Source of the DNA: Mariprofundaceae bacterium
GTDB taxonomy: Bacteria > Pseudomonadota > Zetaproteobacteria > Mariprofundales > Mariprofundaceae
Length of the DNA stretch: 64,000 bases
Assembly (NCBI GenBank): GCA_021772895.1
Contig: JAJFLC010000023.1
Span: 30,553 to 94,552 of the forward strand
Reading direction: 5' to 3'
This document shows, piece by piece, positions 49,134 to 58,105 of the stretch. The notes under the pieces were generated by a model. It was not told the DNA's origin and did no database searches. It saw nothing but the letters and a program-made list of their open reading frames with translations. Position numbers and translations under genes: made by a program. Within the stretch, counting starts at the first letter, position 1, and each line of letters starts with the position of its first letter.

Positions 49134-49895
49134 ATGAAAAAAATTATTATGTATATCAGCGCGATGCTGTTTGCCACGAGCCTCTCGCTCACAACGGCTC
49201 AAGCAGAGGGTGTTGCCATCAGTGCTGACCTTGGTGTCGCCAGTCAATATGTATGGCGTGGTGTCCCACAAACCAGCAGCAAGACTGCTGTACAGGGAGA
49301 TTTGGGTGTCGGCATCGGTGGCCTCTCTGCATCTGTATGGTTTTCCAATGCATATCAATCGCCTGCACCACAATTTGCAGGCCATGATGTCGTTGAGTTT
49401 GACTGGACGGTGGACTACTCAGGAGACATCGCTGATACTGGAATAGGTTATTCCGTCGGTGGTATTGGTTATACCTACCTGTACGATTCATCATCAAATT
49501 TCCCTGAGCTTTATGCAGGTATTTCTTACGGTCCTGTATCGCTGACTGCTTATTACAACATTTCAGACAGTGGGAACAAAGCTTATTTGAGCGGTGATTT
49601 ATGGATTGATATCGGGGCTTCCACATCCATTGGTGGTTTTGACCTTTCCGGTACCGTTTCTTATGCAAACTGGAAAAATGATACTATCAATCGTGCAACA
49701 GTCGCCAATTTCAAAGACGGCATCAATCTTGTCACCCTAGGTGTTAGCAAAGATATGGAAGTATCTGACATCACCTTTACCCCCTCACTGACTGTCACCA
49801 TTCCTGTGATCGGAAAAGCAGCCGATGGCAACCGTTACATCTATGGCGTTGCAACAACCAATGAGTTTGTAGCAGCAATCAACTTTTCCTACTGA
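49134..49895 (+). CDS. TorF-family putative porin
   Basis: A 253-residue outer-membrane beta-barrel of the TIGR02001/TorF family: signal peptide (YISAMLFATSLSLTTAQA), ISADLGVASQYVWRGVPQT at the mature N-terminus, alternating strands, and a terminal aromatic (AINFSY). GGGAG precedes ATG at 49134; the frame extends upstream without a site. Its place before glnK-amtB suggests a nitrogen-limitation porin. Confidence 0.88.
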   Translation: MKKIIMYISAMLFATSLSLTTAQAEGVAISADLGVASQYVWRGVPQTSSKTAVQGDLGVGIGGLSASVWFSNAYQSPAPQFAGHDVVEFDWTVDYSGDIADTGIGYSVGGIGYTYLYDSSSNFPELYAGISYGPVSLTAYYNISDSGNKAYLSGDLWIDIGASTSIGGFDLSGTVSYANWKNDTINRATVANFKDGINLVTLGVSKDMEVSDITFTPSLTVTIPVIGKAADGNRYIYGVATTNEFVAAINFSY

Positions 49896-49906
49896 TAAAC
49901 ACTCGG

Positions 49907-49934
49907 AGGGGTCGATAACAATCGCCCCCTTTCT
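49907..49934 (+). terminator. Hairpin after torF (attenuator)
   Basis: GGGG-T-CGAT-AACA-ATCG-CCCC then CTTTCTTT, a stem with one bulged T and a T-rich tail. It would reduce but not abolish read-through into glnK. Confidence 0.55.
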
Positions 49935-49984
49935 TTACCCGGGAACAGATACCCGGAAGTGAAAATTAACGCTAAGGAGATAAT

Positions 49985-50326
49985 ATGAAAATGATCCGAG
50001 CCATTATCAAGCCGTTTAGACTTGATGATGTAAAAGATGCCTTACTGGCACAAAATGTTACCGGACTGACCGTGACTGAAGTTCGTGGGCATGGCCGTCA
50101 GAAAGGACACACAGAACTCTACCGTGGTGCTGAATACAATGTTGATTTTGTGCCTAAAACAGAAATCACTGTTGTCGTCACAGCAGATCAGGTTGATGCA
50201 GTGATCAATGCCATTAAAGAAGCTGCCAACAGCGGAAAAATTGGTGATGGAAAAATATTTGTCAGTGACATCGAGCGTGTTATCCGTATTCGTACGGGTG
50301 AAGAAGACGCCGAAGCACTAAGCTAA
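49985..50326 (+). CDS. glnK: Nitrogen regulatory protein PII (GlnK-type), copy 1
   Basis: 112-residue trimeric sensor that binds ATP/ADP and 2-oxoglutarate and plugs AmtB. The T-loop carries the uridylylation Tyr in [12 protein letters not shown], and IKPFRLDDVK and [10 protein letters not shown] are intact. TAAGGAGATAAT precedes the ATG. Followed 14 bp later by amtB. Nearly identical to the copy at 52912. Confidence 0.97.
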   Translation: MKMIRAIIKPFRLDDVKDALLAQNVTGLTVTEVRGHGRQKGHTELYRGAEYNVDFVPKTEITVVVTADQVDAVINAIKEAANSGKIGDGKIFVSDIERVIRIRTGEEDAEALS

Positions 50327-50340
50327 AGGGAGAGCTAAAA

Positions 50341-51597
50341 ATGGAACAAGTTGCAGGAGATATTCTCCAAGTTAAATATGCACTCGACACCTTTTATTTT
50401 TTGGTGATGGGTGCTTTTGTGATGTGGATGGCCGCAGGCTTCTCAATGCTGGAAGCTGGCCTTGTTCGCTCAAAGAACACCGCTGAAATTCTCACCAAAA
50501 ATATCGTGCTCTACTCAATTGCCTGTGTCATGTACATGATCGTAGGTTATAACATCATGTATGGTGATGCAGTTTCATCCATTATTCCTGGCCTTAGCTT
50601 TGGTTTGGGTGGCGATAATGAAGCGGCAGCCGTGCTAGCTGGTGGTGAAGATGCACCTTATTACTCCAACCTGTCAGATTTCTTTTTTCAGGTTGTATTT
50701 GTAGCTACTGCGATGTCTATCGTATCAGGTGCTGTAGCTGAGCGCATGAAGTTATGGGCATTTTTTGCTTTTGCGATTGTATTTACCGGCTTTATCTATC
50801 CAACGCAGGGTATGTGGAAATGGGGTGGTGGCTTTTTAGATGCTGCTGGTTTCAACGATTTTGCAGGTTCCGGCGTGGTTCATATGGCAGGTGCTGCCGC
50901 AGCCCTTGCCGGTGTGATTTTGCTTGGTGCGCGTAAAGGTAAATATGGTAAAGATGGTTCGATTAACGCCATTCCAGGCGCCAACCTGCCACTGGCCACA
51001 TTGGGTACATTCATTTTATGGTTAGGCTGGTTCGGTTTCAACGGCGGTTCAGAGCTTAAAGTTTCTGATGTCGCTGAAGCCAATGCAACTGCCCTGGTAT
51101 TTGTGAATACCAACATGGCAGCAGCCGGTGGTTGCATCGCAGCACTGATCTTTGCCCGTCTCTGGTTTGGTAAAGCTGATTTGACCATGGCACTTAACGG
51201 TGCACTGGCAGGTTTGGTATCCATTACTGCAGAACCTTTAACACCGTCTCCAGAATGGGCAACCCTGATCGGCGCCATTGGTGGCGTGCTTGTGGTTGCA
51301 TCTATCGTAACTATGGATCGAAAATTCAAAATTGATGATCCTGTCGGTGCAATCTCTGTGCATGGTATCGTAGGTATCTGGGGCCTTTTAGCTGTATGCA
51401 TCACCAATGCCGATGCGACACTGTCTGCTCAGCTCATGGGAATCGGTGTGATTTTTGCATGGGTATTTGTAACCAGCTTTGCCGTCTGGTTTGCCGTGAA
51501 ATCAATATTTGGTATTCGTGTCTCCGAAGAAGAGGAGTATGAAGGTCTTGATGTCGGTGAATGTGGTCTGGAAGCTTACCCTGAGTTTGGCAAATAA
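50341..51597 (+). CDS. amtB: Ammonium transporter AmtB, copy 1
   Basis: Eleven-helix ammonium channel (418 residues). The pore twin-His pair is in the segments VVHMAGAAAAL and VHGIVGIWG, and the N-terminal FMVMWMA-type helix with MLEAGLVRSKN is present. The GlnK pairing supports direct regulation. Confidence 0.95.
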   Translation: MEQVAGDILQVKYALDTFYFLVMGAFVMWMAAGFSMLEAGLVRSKNTAEILTKNIVLYSIACVMYMIVGYNIMYGDAVSSIIPGLSFGLGGDNEAAAVLAGGEDAPYYSNLSDFFFQVVFVATAMSIVSGAVAERMKLWAFFAFAIVFTGFIYPTQGMWKWGGGFLDAAGFNDFAGSGVVHMAGAAAALAGVILLGARKGKYGKDGSINAIPGANLPLATLGTFILWLGWFGFNGGSELKVSDVAEANATALVFVNTNMAAAGGCIAALIFARLWFGKADLTMALNGALAGLVSITAEPLTPSPEWATLIGAIGGVLVVASIVTMDRKFKIDDPVGAISVHGIVGIWGLLAVCITNADATLSAQLMGIGVIFAWVFVTSFAVWFAVKSIFGIRVSEEEEYEGLDVGECGLEAYPEFGK

Positions 51598-51712
51598 AAG
51601 GGCTATGAACACTCTGAGAACAGCCAGGTGTTTAATTTAATCCCCTTTTAAAAGTTCTGAAACGGTAATTCACAACACCCATCCATCTCGTGAATTATCA
51701 ATGCGGAAACAG

Positions 51713-51745
51713 GGAGAGGCAGGTTTTTACCTGCCTCTCTTCATT
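51713..51745 (+). terminator. Intrinsic terminator after amtB copy 1
   Basis: GAGAGGCAGG (51714-51723), TTTTTA loop, CCTGCCTCTC (51730-51739), a 10-bp perfect stem followed by TTCATTT. Strong hairpin, moderate T-tail. Confidence 0.75.
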
Positions 51746-51771
51746 TAACACTGCTGCTAACAGGAGAATCC

Positions 51772-52839
51772 ATGTCCAAATCACTATTGCTACACTCCTT
51801 ATCTTTAAAAGACAGGATTCTTGAGCCTAACAAACTGCCTTTGAACGGACAGGTTTGGGCCTATCATAAAGAGCAATACAGCAAGGAGGCATTTGTCGGG
51901 AACTGTATTACTATGTTGAGCCTGTTGGGCATGCAAAATGCCGACATTCACTGGAAAGAGGATATTCTTGCTTTCGATACCCAATGGAACAGCCGCACTT
52001 ACACCATTATCATATCACTTCAGGATGACTCACTCGCCTCTGAACATTATTATTTCCTGAGTATTTGGGAATGTCCGGAAGAGGGAAAAGCAAAACAACA
52101 ACATCAGTTTTTCACCTCCAGACCCTGGGAAGAAGATGATCTTCTCAAACCTGACATTGCATATTCAGTTACAGTCGCCAACAAACCGATGCAACTTCCT
52201 GAAATTAAAAAACAACTTGGCAGCGAAGTCTTTGGTCAAGTTATTTACGGCGGTGACTATTATCTGTGTGGAACCACCTATCCTGATAATAACTATTCCG
52301 GAAAGTTTATGATCGTTCCGGCTGAAAACTGTTTAAACCATGCACGCCATGATATCAAACATGCTCTTTATTCACTGCGTAATCTGATGGCCCTGATGGG
52401 TAAGGCGATCACCATACACGACAATGTATTCGCAGATCAGATGTTGAATGAATTAAAACAAAAACAGCTTGAGTTTTCAGAAATCACCCGTAAAACTTTA
52501 ATATCAACATCTGAGTATGAAAAACTAGCCACAAGCTATGGCGAAAATCTTCTCAAAGCCTGTGAAATAATTGATAACTATGATCACACACATAAACAAT
52601 TAAAAAACATCGAATTACTTTTCAATAGCATCACAAAAGAACTCGCATCAGAAGAAAACCGTTCCTTTCGTTCACTATTCCACCGCATGAAGCTGCCATT
52701 CAAACATGCTACAGCGCTACTGAGTGAGTATAACGATGCTGCTATACGTGTTGAAAAACGAATTCAAATTCTTCAACAAACACTGCACTCCCGAATGCTT
52801 GCAGAGCAGCTTTTAGCGATTGAAAGGTTGAAAAAATAG
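51772..52839 (+). CDS. Unrecognised 355-residue soluble protein between two PII-AmtB pairs
   Basis: No signal peptide or transmembrane segment. The N-terminal 170 residues look like a mixed alpha/beta domain with several Trp/Cys (YYFLSIWECPEEGKA, GGDYYLCGTTYPDNN). The C-terminal 180 residues form a long charged helical region (ALYSLRNLMALMGKAI through LLAIERLKK) with heptad character, likely a coiled-coil or four-helix bundle. AGGAG precedes the ATG. No known family seen. Position suggests a nitrogen-signalling or PII-partner role; that is inference. Confidence 0.8.
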   Translation: MSKSLLLHSLSLKDRILEPNKLPLNGQVWAYHKEQYSKEAFVGNCITMLSLLGMQNADIHWKEDILAFDTQWNSRTYTIIISLQDDSLASEHYYFLSIWECPEEGKAKQQHQFFTSRPWEEDDLLKPDIAYSVTVANKPMQLPEIKKQLGSEVFGQVIYGGDYYLCGTTYPDNNYSGKFMIVPAENCLNHARHDIKHALYSLRNLMALMGKAITIHDNVFADQMLNELKQKQLEFSEITRKTLISTSEYEKLATSYGENLLKACEIIDNYDHTHKQLKNIELLFNSITKELASEENRSFRSLFHRMKLPFKHATALLSEYNDAAIRVEKRIQILQQTLHSRMLAEQLLAIERLKK

Positions 52840-52905
52840 AATTTCCATTGATGAAACGCTAATAAAGCTTCAGTTTACCTCTCTTTAGTCAAGATGAGGG
52901 AGTAA

Positions 52906-53253
<348 letters not shown>

Positions 53254-53292
53254 CAGAGCGTGTGAAATGATTTATTTTAAAGGAGTTTTTCA

Positions 53293-54501
53293 ATGAATAC
53301 CGCAGGTTTTGATGTTTTCTTTTTAACCATGGGAGCCGCCATGGTTTTGGCAATGCATGCAGGCTTTGCCTTCCTTGAAGTAGGCACAGTTCGGAAAAAG
53401 AATCAGGTGAATGCGCTCGTTCGTGTCATCACAGATTTTGGTTTTTCAACCGTGGCTTATTTCTTTATCGGTTTTTCCGTGGCTTATGGTATTAATTTTT
53501 TTGCACCCGTTTCAGAGCTTAACAATATTGGTGGTGCCACCAACGGCTATGAGATGGTGCATTTCTTTTTCCTTCTCACCTTTGCAGCTGCCATTCCGGC
53601 GATTATTTCCGGTGGTGTGACTGAACGCATTCGTTTTTGGCCCAATGTATTAGCAACTGTCATGATTGTTGCATTGATCTATCCATTTTACGAAGGTTTG
53701 ATCTGGGCAGGAAACTACGGTTTTCAGGACTGGTTACTCTCCAACTTTGGCGCAAACTTCCATGATTTTGCCGGCTCGGTCGTGGTGCATGCCATGGGTG
53801 GTTTCATGGCATTGGGTGCAGTGTTTCTACTTGGAGCCAGAAAAGGGCGTTACACACATGATGGTCGTATGAATGCGATTCTTCCATCCAGCATTCCGTT
53901 TTTAGCACTTGGATCATGGATTCTGTGTGTCGGCTGGTTCGGATTTAATGTTATGAGTGCAGGCAATGCTGAAGGTGCTTCTGGCCTTGTTGCCATCAAC
54001 TCCCTGCTTGCCATGGTTGGCGGTCTTCTTGCAGCCCTCGTTGCGGGTAAAAATGATCCTGGCTTTGTACATAACGGTGCGCTTGCAGGCCTTGTTGCCA
54101 TCTGTGCAGGTTCGGACATCGTTCACCCGGTTGGCGCTCTAAGCATCGGAATCATTGCCGGTGCAGGCTTTGTTTACGGCTTTCAATTCATTCAAAGCAA
54201 ATTAAAACTCGATGACGTATTGGGTGTGATTCCTCTGCATGGTCTATGTGGCGCCTGGGGCGGTATTGCTGCTGGCATCTTTGGTTCTACGGGTCTGGGT
54301 GGCGCAGGCGGCGTGACCTTTATGTCTCAACTGATTGGTACGCTTGTTGGCGTAGCTATTGCTGTTGCCGGTGGTTTTCTGGTTTACGCTATTGTCAAAG
54401 CCATGATGGGTATCCGCCTGTCCGAAGAGGATGAATACAAAGGTGCGGATTTAGCCATTCATCAGGTGAGTGCGAACCCTGAAGATGATATGGGTGCCTA
54501 A
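53293..54501 (+). CDS. amtB: Ammonium transporter AmtB, copy 2
   Basis: 402 residues with eleven helices. The His pair is in VVVHAMGGF and LHGLCGAWGG. The N-terminus (MNTAGFDVFFLTMGAAMVLAM) differs from copy 1, and the sequence is diverged, so the two are not a recent duplication of the whole unit. AAGGAG precedes the ATG. A subfamily with altered transport is possible. Confidence 0.94.
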   Translation: MNTAGFDVFFLTMGAAMVLAMHAGFAFLEVGTVRKKNQVNALVRVITDFGFSTVAYFFIGFSVAYGINFFAPVSELNNIGGATNGYEMVHFFFLLTFAAAIPAIISGGVTERIRFWPNVLATVMIVALIYPFYEGLIWAGNYGFQDWLLSNFGANFHDFAGSVVVHAMGGFMALGAVFLLGARKGRYTHDGRMNAILPSSIPFLALGSWILCVGWFGFNVMSAGNAEGASGLVAINSLLAMVGGLLAALVAGKNDPGFVHNGALAGLVAICAGSDIVHPVGALSIGIIAGAGFVYGFQFIQSKLKLDDVLGVIPLHGLCGAWGGIAAGIFGSTGLGGAGGVTFMSQLIGTLVGVAIAVAGGFLVYAIVKAMMGIRLSEEDEYKGADLAIHQVSANPEDDMGA

Positions 54502-54526
54502 ACAATCCCTGTTTCACACTGCAAAT

Positions 54527-54557
54527 AAGCGGGCGTAACCATCGGTTACGCCCGCTT
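54527..54557 (+). terminator. Intrinsic terminator after amtB copy 2
   Basis: AAGCGGGCGTAACC, ATC loop, GGTTACGCCCGCTT, a 14-bp perfect stem followed by CTATCCTT. A palindromic hairpin that would serve both strands. Confidence 0.8.
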
Positions 54558-54563
54558 CTATCC

Positions 54564-54599
54564 TTGTGCAGAAAATTGTGCAAAAAATTGTGCAGAAAA
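54564..54599. repeat. Three tandem 12-bp repeats
   Basis: TTGTGCAGAAAA, TTGTGCAAAAAA, TTGTGCAGAAAA; units 1 and 3 are identical, unit 2 has one change. It follows the terminator directly and ends 48 bp before the TrpD2-like gene. Confidence 0.8.
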
Positions 54600-54647
54600 A
54601 CTCATCCAGCTGGCCTAATCATGGCACTTTGTGATACAAATCGGTAA

Positions 54648-55616
54648 ATGGAAAACACAGCAAATCTGATCCGTCGTGTTGCACGTGGCAAACACGGCTC
54701 TGAAAACCTTTCACAAACCGAGGCCAGAGAACTCTTCACACAACTGTTAGAAAAAGAGGCCGATCCACTACAACTTGGTGCATTCCTGATTGCCCAGCGT
54801 ATGAAAGGCGAAACACCGGAAGAAATCGCAGGTTTTGTTGAAGCCGCACAAAATCATATCACTCATTTTGCTAAACCAATCATTCCGAAAAGTGCAATTG
54901 ATCTCCCCTGTTATGCAGGGAAACGGCGTGCCTCCCCTGCTTATCTTGCTGCTGCATTAAAAGCCCGTGATCATGGCATACCCATCGTCATTCATGGTAC
55001 TCATCAGATCGAAGATCGCGTTTCCGCATGGGATGTGTTGCAACATTATGGTGTAAAACGTGCAGATAATATTGAACAGGGTGCATCGATCTTAAACGCT
55101 GAAGGAATCGTCTACCTCGATCTGGAAACACTCTGCCCTGCCCTGTTTAACATCCTCGCATTAAGACCTCGTTTGGGAGTCCGAAGTTTTGCAAACACTG
55201 TCGCAAGGCTACTCAACCCACTGCAATGTTCAGGTCAGTTAAACGGTTTTTTCCACACCCCGTACGGATCACTGATGGGTCAGGCGAATAATCTATTGAA
55301 GCAACCCGGATCATTGCTTTTCATGGGTGCAGAAGGTGAACCCGAGCTTTACGCCAGCCGTCAAAAGAAAATCGTATTCCAACAGAATGACAAACTCTCA
55401 TCACTTCAATACCCTGATGCCGGTGACATGCTTTATCCAAAAACAGGCACCGATCTGGCTGATCTTTATGATGAATTTGAAAACCTGTACCACAAAAACA
55501 TCATGAACGAACGGGAAAAAATGGTCTTGCAACGTATGCAAGAGGCCTTCCATATCGCTGTACACAGCACACTGCCTGCCACATGGTCACAATCAGAGTT
55601 AAGTGACCGAGACTAA
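54648..55616 (+). CDS. TrpD2/YbiB-like glycosyltransferase-fold protein
   Basis: 322 residues of the nucleoside phosphorylase/anthranilate phosphoribosyltransferase fold: FTQLLEKEADPLQLGAFLIAQRMKG, LPCYAGKRRASPAYL, the NxxRPxLGxR-like LRPRLGVRSFANTVARLLNP. True TrpD has a GTGGD loop, absent here, so this is the TrpD2/YbiB family, which binds nucleic acids rather than making PR-anthranilate. No link to tryptophan genes in view. Confidence 0.82.
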   Translation: MENTANLIRRVARGKHGSENLSQTEARELFTQLLEKEADPLQLGAFLIAQRMKGETPEEIAGFVEAAQNHITHFAKPIIPKSAIDLPCYAGKRRASPAYLAAALKARDHGIPIVIHGTHQIEDRVSAWDVLQHYGVKRADNIEQGASILNAEGIVYLDLETLCPALFNILALRPRLGVRSFANTVARLLNPLQCSGQLNGFFHTPYGSLMGQANNLLKQPGSLLFMGAEGEPELYASRQKKIVFQQNDKLSSLQYPDAGDMLYPKTGTDLADLYDEFENLYHKNIMNEREKMVLQRMQEAFHIAVHSTLPATWSQSELSDRD

Positions 55617-55667
55617 GCATTCAATTTAAATTCTGGTAAAGCTATTCAAGCAGAGCAGCATTACCCA

Positions 55668-56156
55668 TCAAGTCTGATCGTTACGAAGACCTACGATATT
55701 CTCCAGCGTATCAAGTTGTTGGTGTGTTAAATCTCTCGCCTGCTGAAGTGGGACATTTTCAACATCTGCAGCCACACGAGCAGCCTCATTAAAACCCTGA
55801 TCAATACTTTGCCTGATTGAATCAAACAGTTCCGGTAAAGAGTCCGCACTTTGACTGGCTGTAACTTCGGTTGCAACAATGCTGGCAGCAACACTTGATA
55901 ATCTCGTTGCCACCCCTTCAGGCCCAGTCGGCTGGCTCTGGTTTGCAGCAGCAACAGGTGCGGGCAAGGTCGTATTTTCAACCAGTGCCTGAAGCGACCC
56001 TGATAAAGCCACGCCCAAGGGCTCCTGTCTGGATTGAATATCCACGACAACACCTGAACCAACGGAATCATTTCGTCTGACTTCTGCTGTATCCTGATTG
56101 TATTGTTTTAAAGCCGGAACCACTGTGGGGGGCTGAATCTTTGTCTGAATTTCCAT
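55668..56156 (-). CDS. Orphan 162-residue protein (DUF5610-like helix)
   Basis: A Ser/Val/Ala/Pro-rich low-complexity N-terminal part of about 100 residues, then the helical SLPELFDSIRQSIDQGFNEAA pattern seen in DUF5610-type proteins, with QLDTLENIVG near the end. No signal peptide. GGAGG precedes the ATG. Function unknown; family tentative. Confidence 0.65.
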   Translation of the reverse strand: MEIQTKIQPPTVVPALKQYNQDTAEVRRNDSVGSGVVVDIQSRQEPLGVALSGSLQALVENTTLPAPVAAANQSQPTGPEGVATRLSSVAASIVATEVTASQSADSLPELFDSIRQSIDQGFNEAARVAADVENVPLQQARDLTHQQLDTLENIVGLRNDQT

Positions 56157-56338
56157 ACGAACCTCCTAAGTACACATATGCACCCAGATCCGTCTGAAAT
56201 AAAACATTACATCTTGTAATGATGGTATAAAAAGAAAGCAGCGATTAAACTATGCTTACGTCATTATTTATCGCGATTGCAACGGCCTACTTTAGCTTCA
56301 AACGATAAAACCCCTTAAATATAGGCAGGAGTGTATCA
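56157..56338. promoter_or_regulatory. Divergent region with perfect 7-bp inverted repeat
   Basis: CATTACA-TCT-TGTAATG at 56205-56221 sits between the divergent orphan gene and the DJ-1 family gene. Its size and symmetry suit a MarR/TetR-type dimer. A TATAAA-like run follows at 56226. Regulation of the DJ-1 gene by redox or electrophiles is speculative. Confidence 0.45.
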
Positions 56339-56893
56339 ATGAAAAGAGTGCTTATTCCCTTTACCCAAGGTGTTGAAGAGATCGAATGTGTTGCCGTAGT
56401 TGATATTCTAAGGCGTGCAGGCGTCGAAGTTATCATGGCAAGTCTTGATGGCAATGCAGTCACAGGTCGATCGAATATCACAATCATACCAGATACAAAA
56501 TTTACCCATGTGAGTCATGAAAACTGGGATATGATTGTGCTTCCCGGTGGTCTTCCCAATGCCTACCTATTGCGTGATAATTCTGATGTAAAAGCAACCG
56601 TACTAAGATTAAAAAAACAAGGTAAAATCATTGCAGGCATCTGTGCCGCATCAACGGCTCTGGCCGCGTTTGGTGTTGCGGATAACCAACACATCACTTC
56701 CTACCCGGCCATGAAAGAAGAAGTACAAAAACTTGCTCCAACAGCTGTTTATTTGGATGATGCAGTCGTTGAGGATGATTTCCTCATCACCAGCCGTGGT
56801 GCTGGCACTGCCATCGAGTTTGCATTGCATTTAATTGAGAAGCTGTACAACAAAGAAAAATCAGCAGAAATCAGAACTTCTATCATCGCTTAA
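56339..56893 (+). CDS. DJ-1/PfpI family protein, YajL-type
   Basis: 184 residues. VLIPFTQGVEEIECVAVVDILRRAG carries the conserved Glu, the catalytic Cys is in AGICAASTALAAFG, and VLPGGLPNAYLL is the family loop. YajL-class proteins act as chaperones or deglycases against oxidative and methylglyoxal damage. AGGAG before the ATG. Confidence 0.9.
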   Translation: MKRVLIPFTQGVEEIECVAVVDILRRAGVEVIMASLDGNAVTGRSNITIIPDTKFTHVSHENWDMIVLPGGLPNAYLLRDNSDVKATVLRLKKQGKIIAGICAASTALAAFGVADNQHITSYPAMKEEVQKLAPTAVYLDDAVVEDDFLITSRGAGTAIEFALHLIEKLYNKEKSAEIRTSIIA

Positions 56894-57070
56894 TAGAAAA
56901 GATAACTTCATAAGTCACTGAAAATTAACCGAAAAATATAAAAACAAAGTTTTTTGTTAATATCATGATGCAGAAAAAACCCTAAAATGCCATTTTATCA
57001 CAATGTTTCTTTCAGAATTTGTCGGCTTTTGAAACAAGAATATCGCCCCGAACGCCTAACAGCGATGCTC

Positions 57071-57089
57071 CAAAACAAGACTTGACCCC
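57071..57089. repeat. RAYT/REP-type element end remnant
   Basis: CAAAACAAGACTTGACCCC here, reading GGGGTCAAGTCTTGTTTTG on the minus strand, resembles the GGGTCA/GTCTTGTTT motif beside the transposase remnant at 59501-59706. Such motifs commonly flank RAYT (Y1 transposase) elements. It lies in a 263-bp intergenic stretch that otherwise shows nothing. Confidence 0.4.
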
Positions 57090-57156
57090 AGTTGTCCTAG
57101 CCTATCTCAAGCAGAAAAAACATATATATATCCAGTCGCTTCTTTGCATCCCTTAA

Positions 57157-57495
57157 TCAATCAGTTATGCCATTTACTCTAATCAATTTACCATCTTTGA
57201 AAGTGAATGTAAGCTGGTCAGCAATCAATTCCTCTTTATTTTTTTCAAAAGGTAGACTTGTTGAATGTTTAGAGATAATTTCTTTTATCTTCACTTTGGA
57301 AGCACCCTGAGCCAAAGAATTAAGCATCTTCAAGCTCAAGTGTTTCTGCATTTCAATTGTTTTAACATTTTGCGACTGATGGTCTAGCGACACAGACTGG
57401 TTAATAATTTGAAAAAAGAACCACCCACAAAGCAACAGCAAAACAACACAAGCACTCCAAGGGATAACTCCTGTTAGATTACCTTTCACCGACAC
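57157..57495 (-). CDS. Small single-pass membrane protein of the RHS cassette
   Basis: 112 residues: one transmembrane segment (IPWSACVVLLLLCGWFFFQIIN), then a soluble helical and beta tail (KVKIKEIISKHSTSLPFEKNKEELIADQLTFTF). It starts with GTG overlapping the mini-RHS stop (also a GTGA overlap at 57489). Not recognised. Position downstream of a secreted toxin-like protein suggests an immunity or anchoring role, unproven. Confidence 0.7.
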   Translation of the reverse strand: MSVKGNLTGVIPWSACVVLLLLCGWFFFQIINQSVSLDHQSQNVKTIEMQKHLSLKMLNSLAQGASKVKIKEIISKHSTSLPFEKNKEELIADQLTFTFKDGKLIRVNGITD

Positions 57496-58082
57496 TTAGT
57501 CCCTTCTACACAAGCAGTAGCGGCTGTTCGTCCAAATGTTTTGCAGTTATTATTCCACAAATTGTAATCAGGGTGTTTCTTTCCAAATCGATTTGCAAAA
57601 TCTACTGTTCCTTGATAATCGTTGTTTGGAAAATATTCTGCGGAGACATTACTACTCTTTCCATAATTCTTTGAAAGGAAATCGTATAATTCACTCAATG
57701 ACTTTTGCGTGGGCAATCCATCTTTTCCAATTGTAACGTTTGGGATTCCAGAGCTTCTCACTATACCCTTAGTATCTCCGTAACGACCAAATTCAAAATA
57801 TTTAGTAAAACCTGTCTTTGGATCTACCGTTACAACACCACCATGACCGAGGGGAAGTTTTCCAACAGGAGTACTAACAGGGTAGTAGTCATAGTTGATA
57901 TAAATTGTATCTAGCCCTCGAGGGTCAATAGCGTTGACTGGGTTTGCCACTACATACCCAAAAGTATTATTGCCACCTTGTAATCCAATCGAGTCACTTT
58001 GAAGATAGCGTGCAGATGCAAGATTACTGTATCCCACTAATAATATTGCTATTAAACCTAATAAAACTCTATTTTTTAACAT
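57486..58082 (-). CDS. Secreted mini-RHS protein with permuted papain-like domain
   Basis: A 20-odd-residue signal peptide (LLGLIAILLVGYSNLASA) runs directly into the RHS core C-terminal signature: RYLQSDSIGLQGGNNTFGYV and NPVNAIDPRGLD. Full RHS proteins are over 1000 residues; here nothing precedes the signature. The remainder has a GHGGVVTVDPKTG strand with His and NNNCKTFGRTAA with Cys, the His-then-Cys order of permuted NlpC/P60 (LRAT-like) hydrolases or transacylases. It is likely an effector tip used on its own. The ATG at 58082 is preferred over 58094. Confidence 0.8.
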   Translation of the reverse strand: MLKNRVLLGLIAILLVGYSNLASARYLQSDSIGLQGGNNTFGYVVANPVNAIDPRGLDTIYINYDYYPVSTPVGKLPLGHGGVVTVDPKTGFTKYFEFGRYGDTKGIVRSSGIPNVTIGKDGLPTQKSLSELYDFLSKNYGKSSNVSAEYFPNNDYQGTVDFANRFGKKHPDYNLWNNNCKTFGRTAATACVEGTKCR

Positions 58083-58105
58083 CAAAATCCCCATTCCCTA
58101 CAACA

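Noticed and set aside
50880..51407. Long minus-strand ORF (175 codons) opposite amtB copy 1
   Set aside because: It lies wholly inside a clearly coding transporter gene, has no ribosome site, and its product is a low-complexity shadow of the sense codons.
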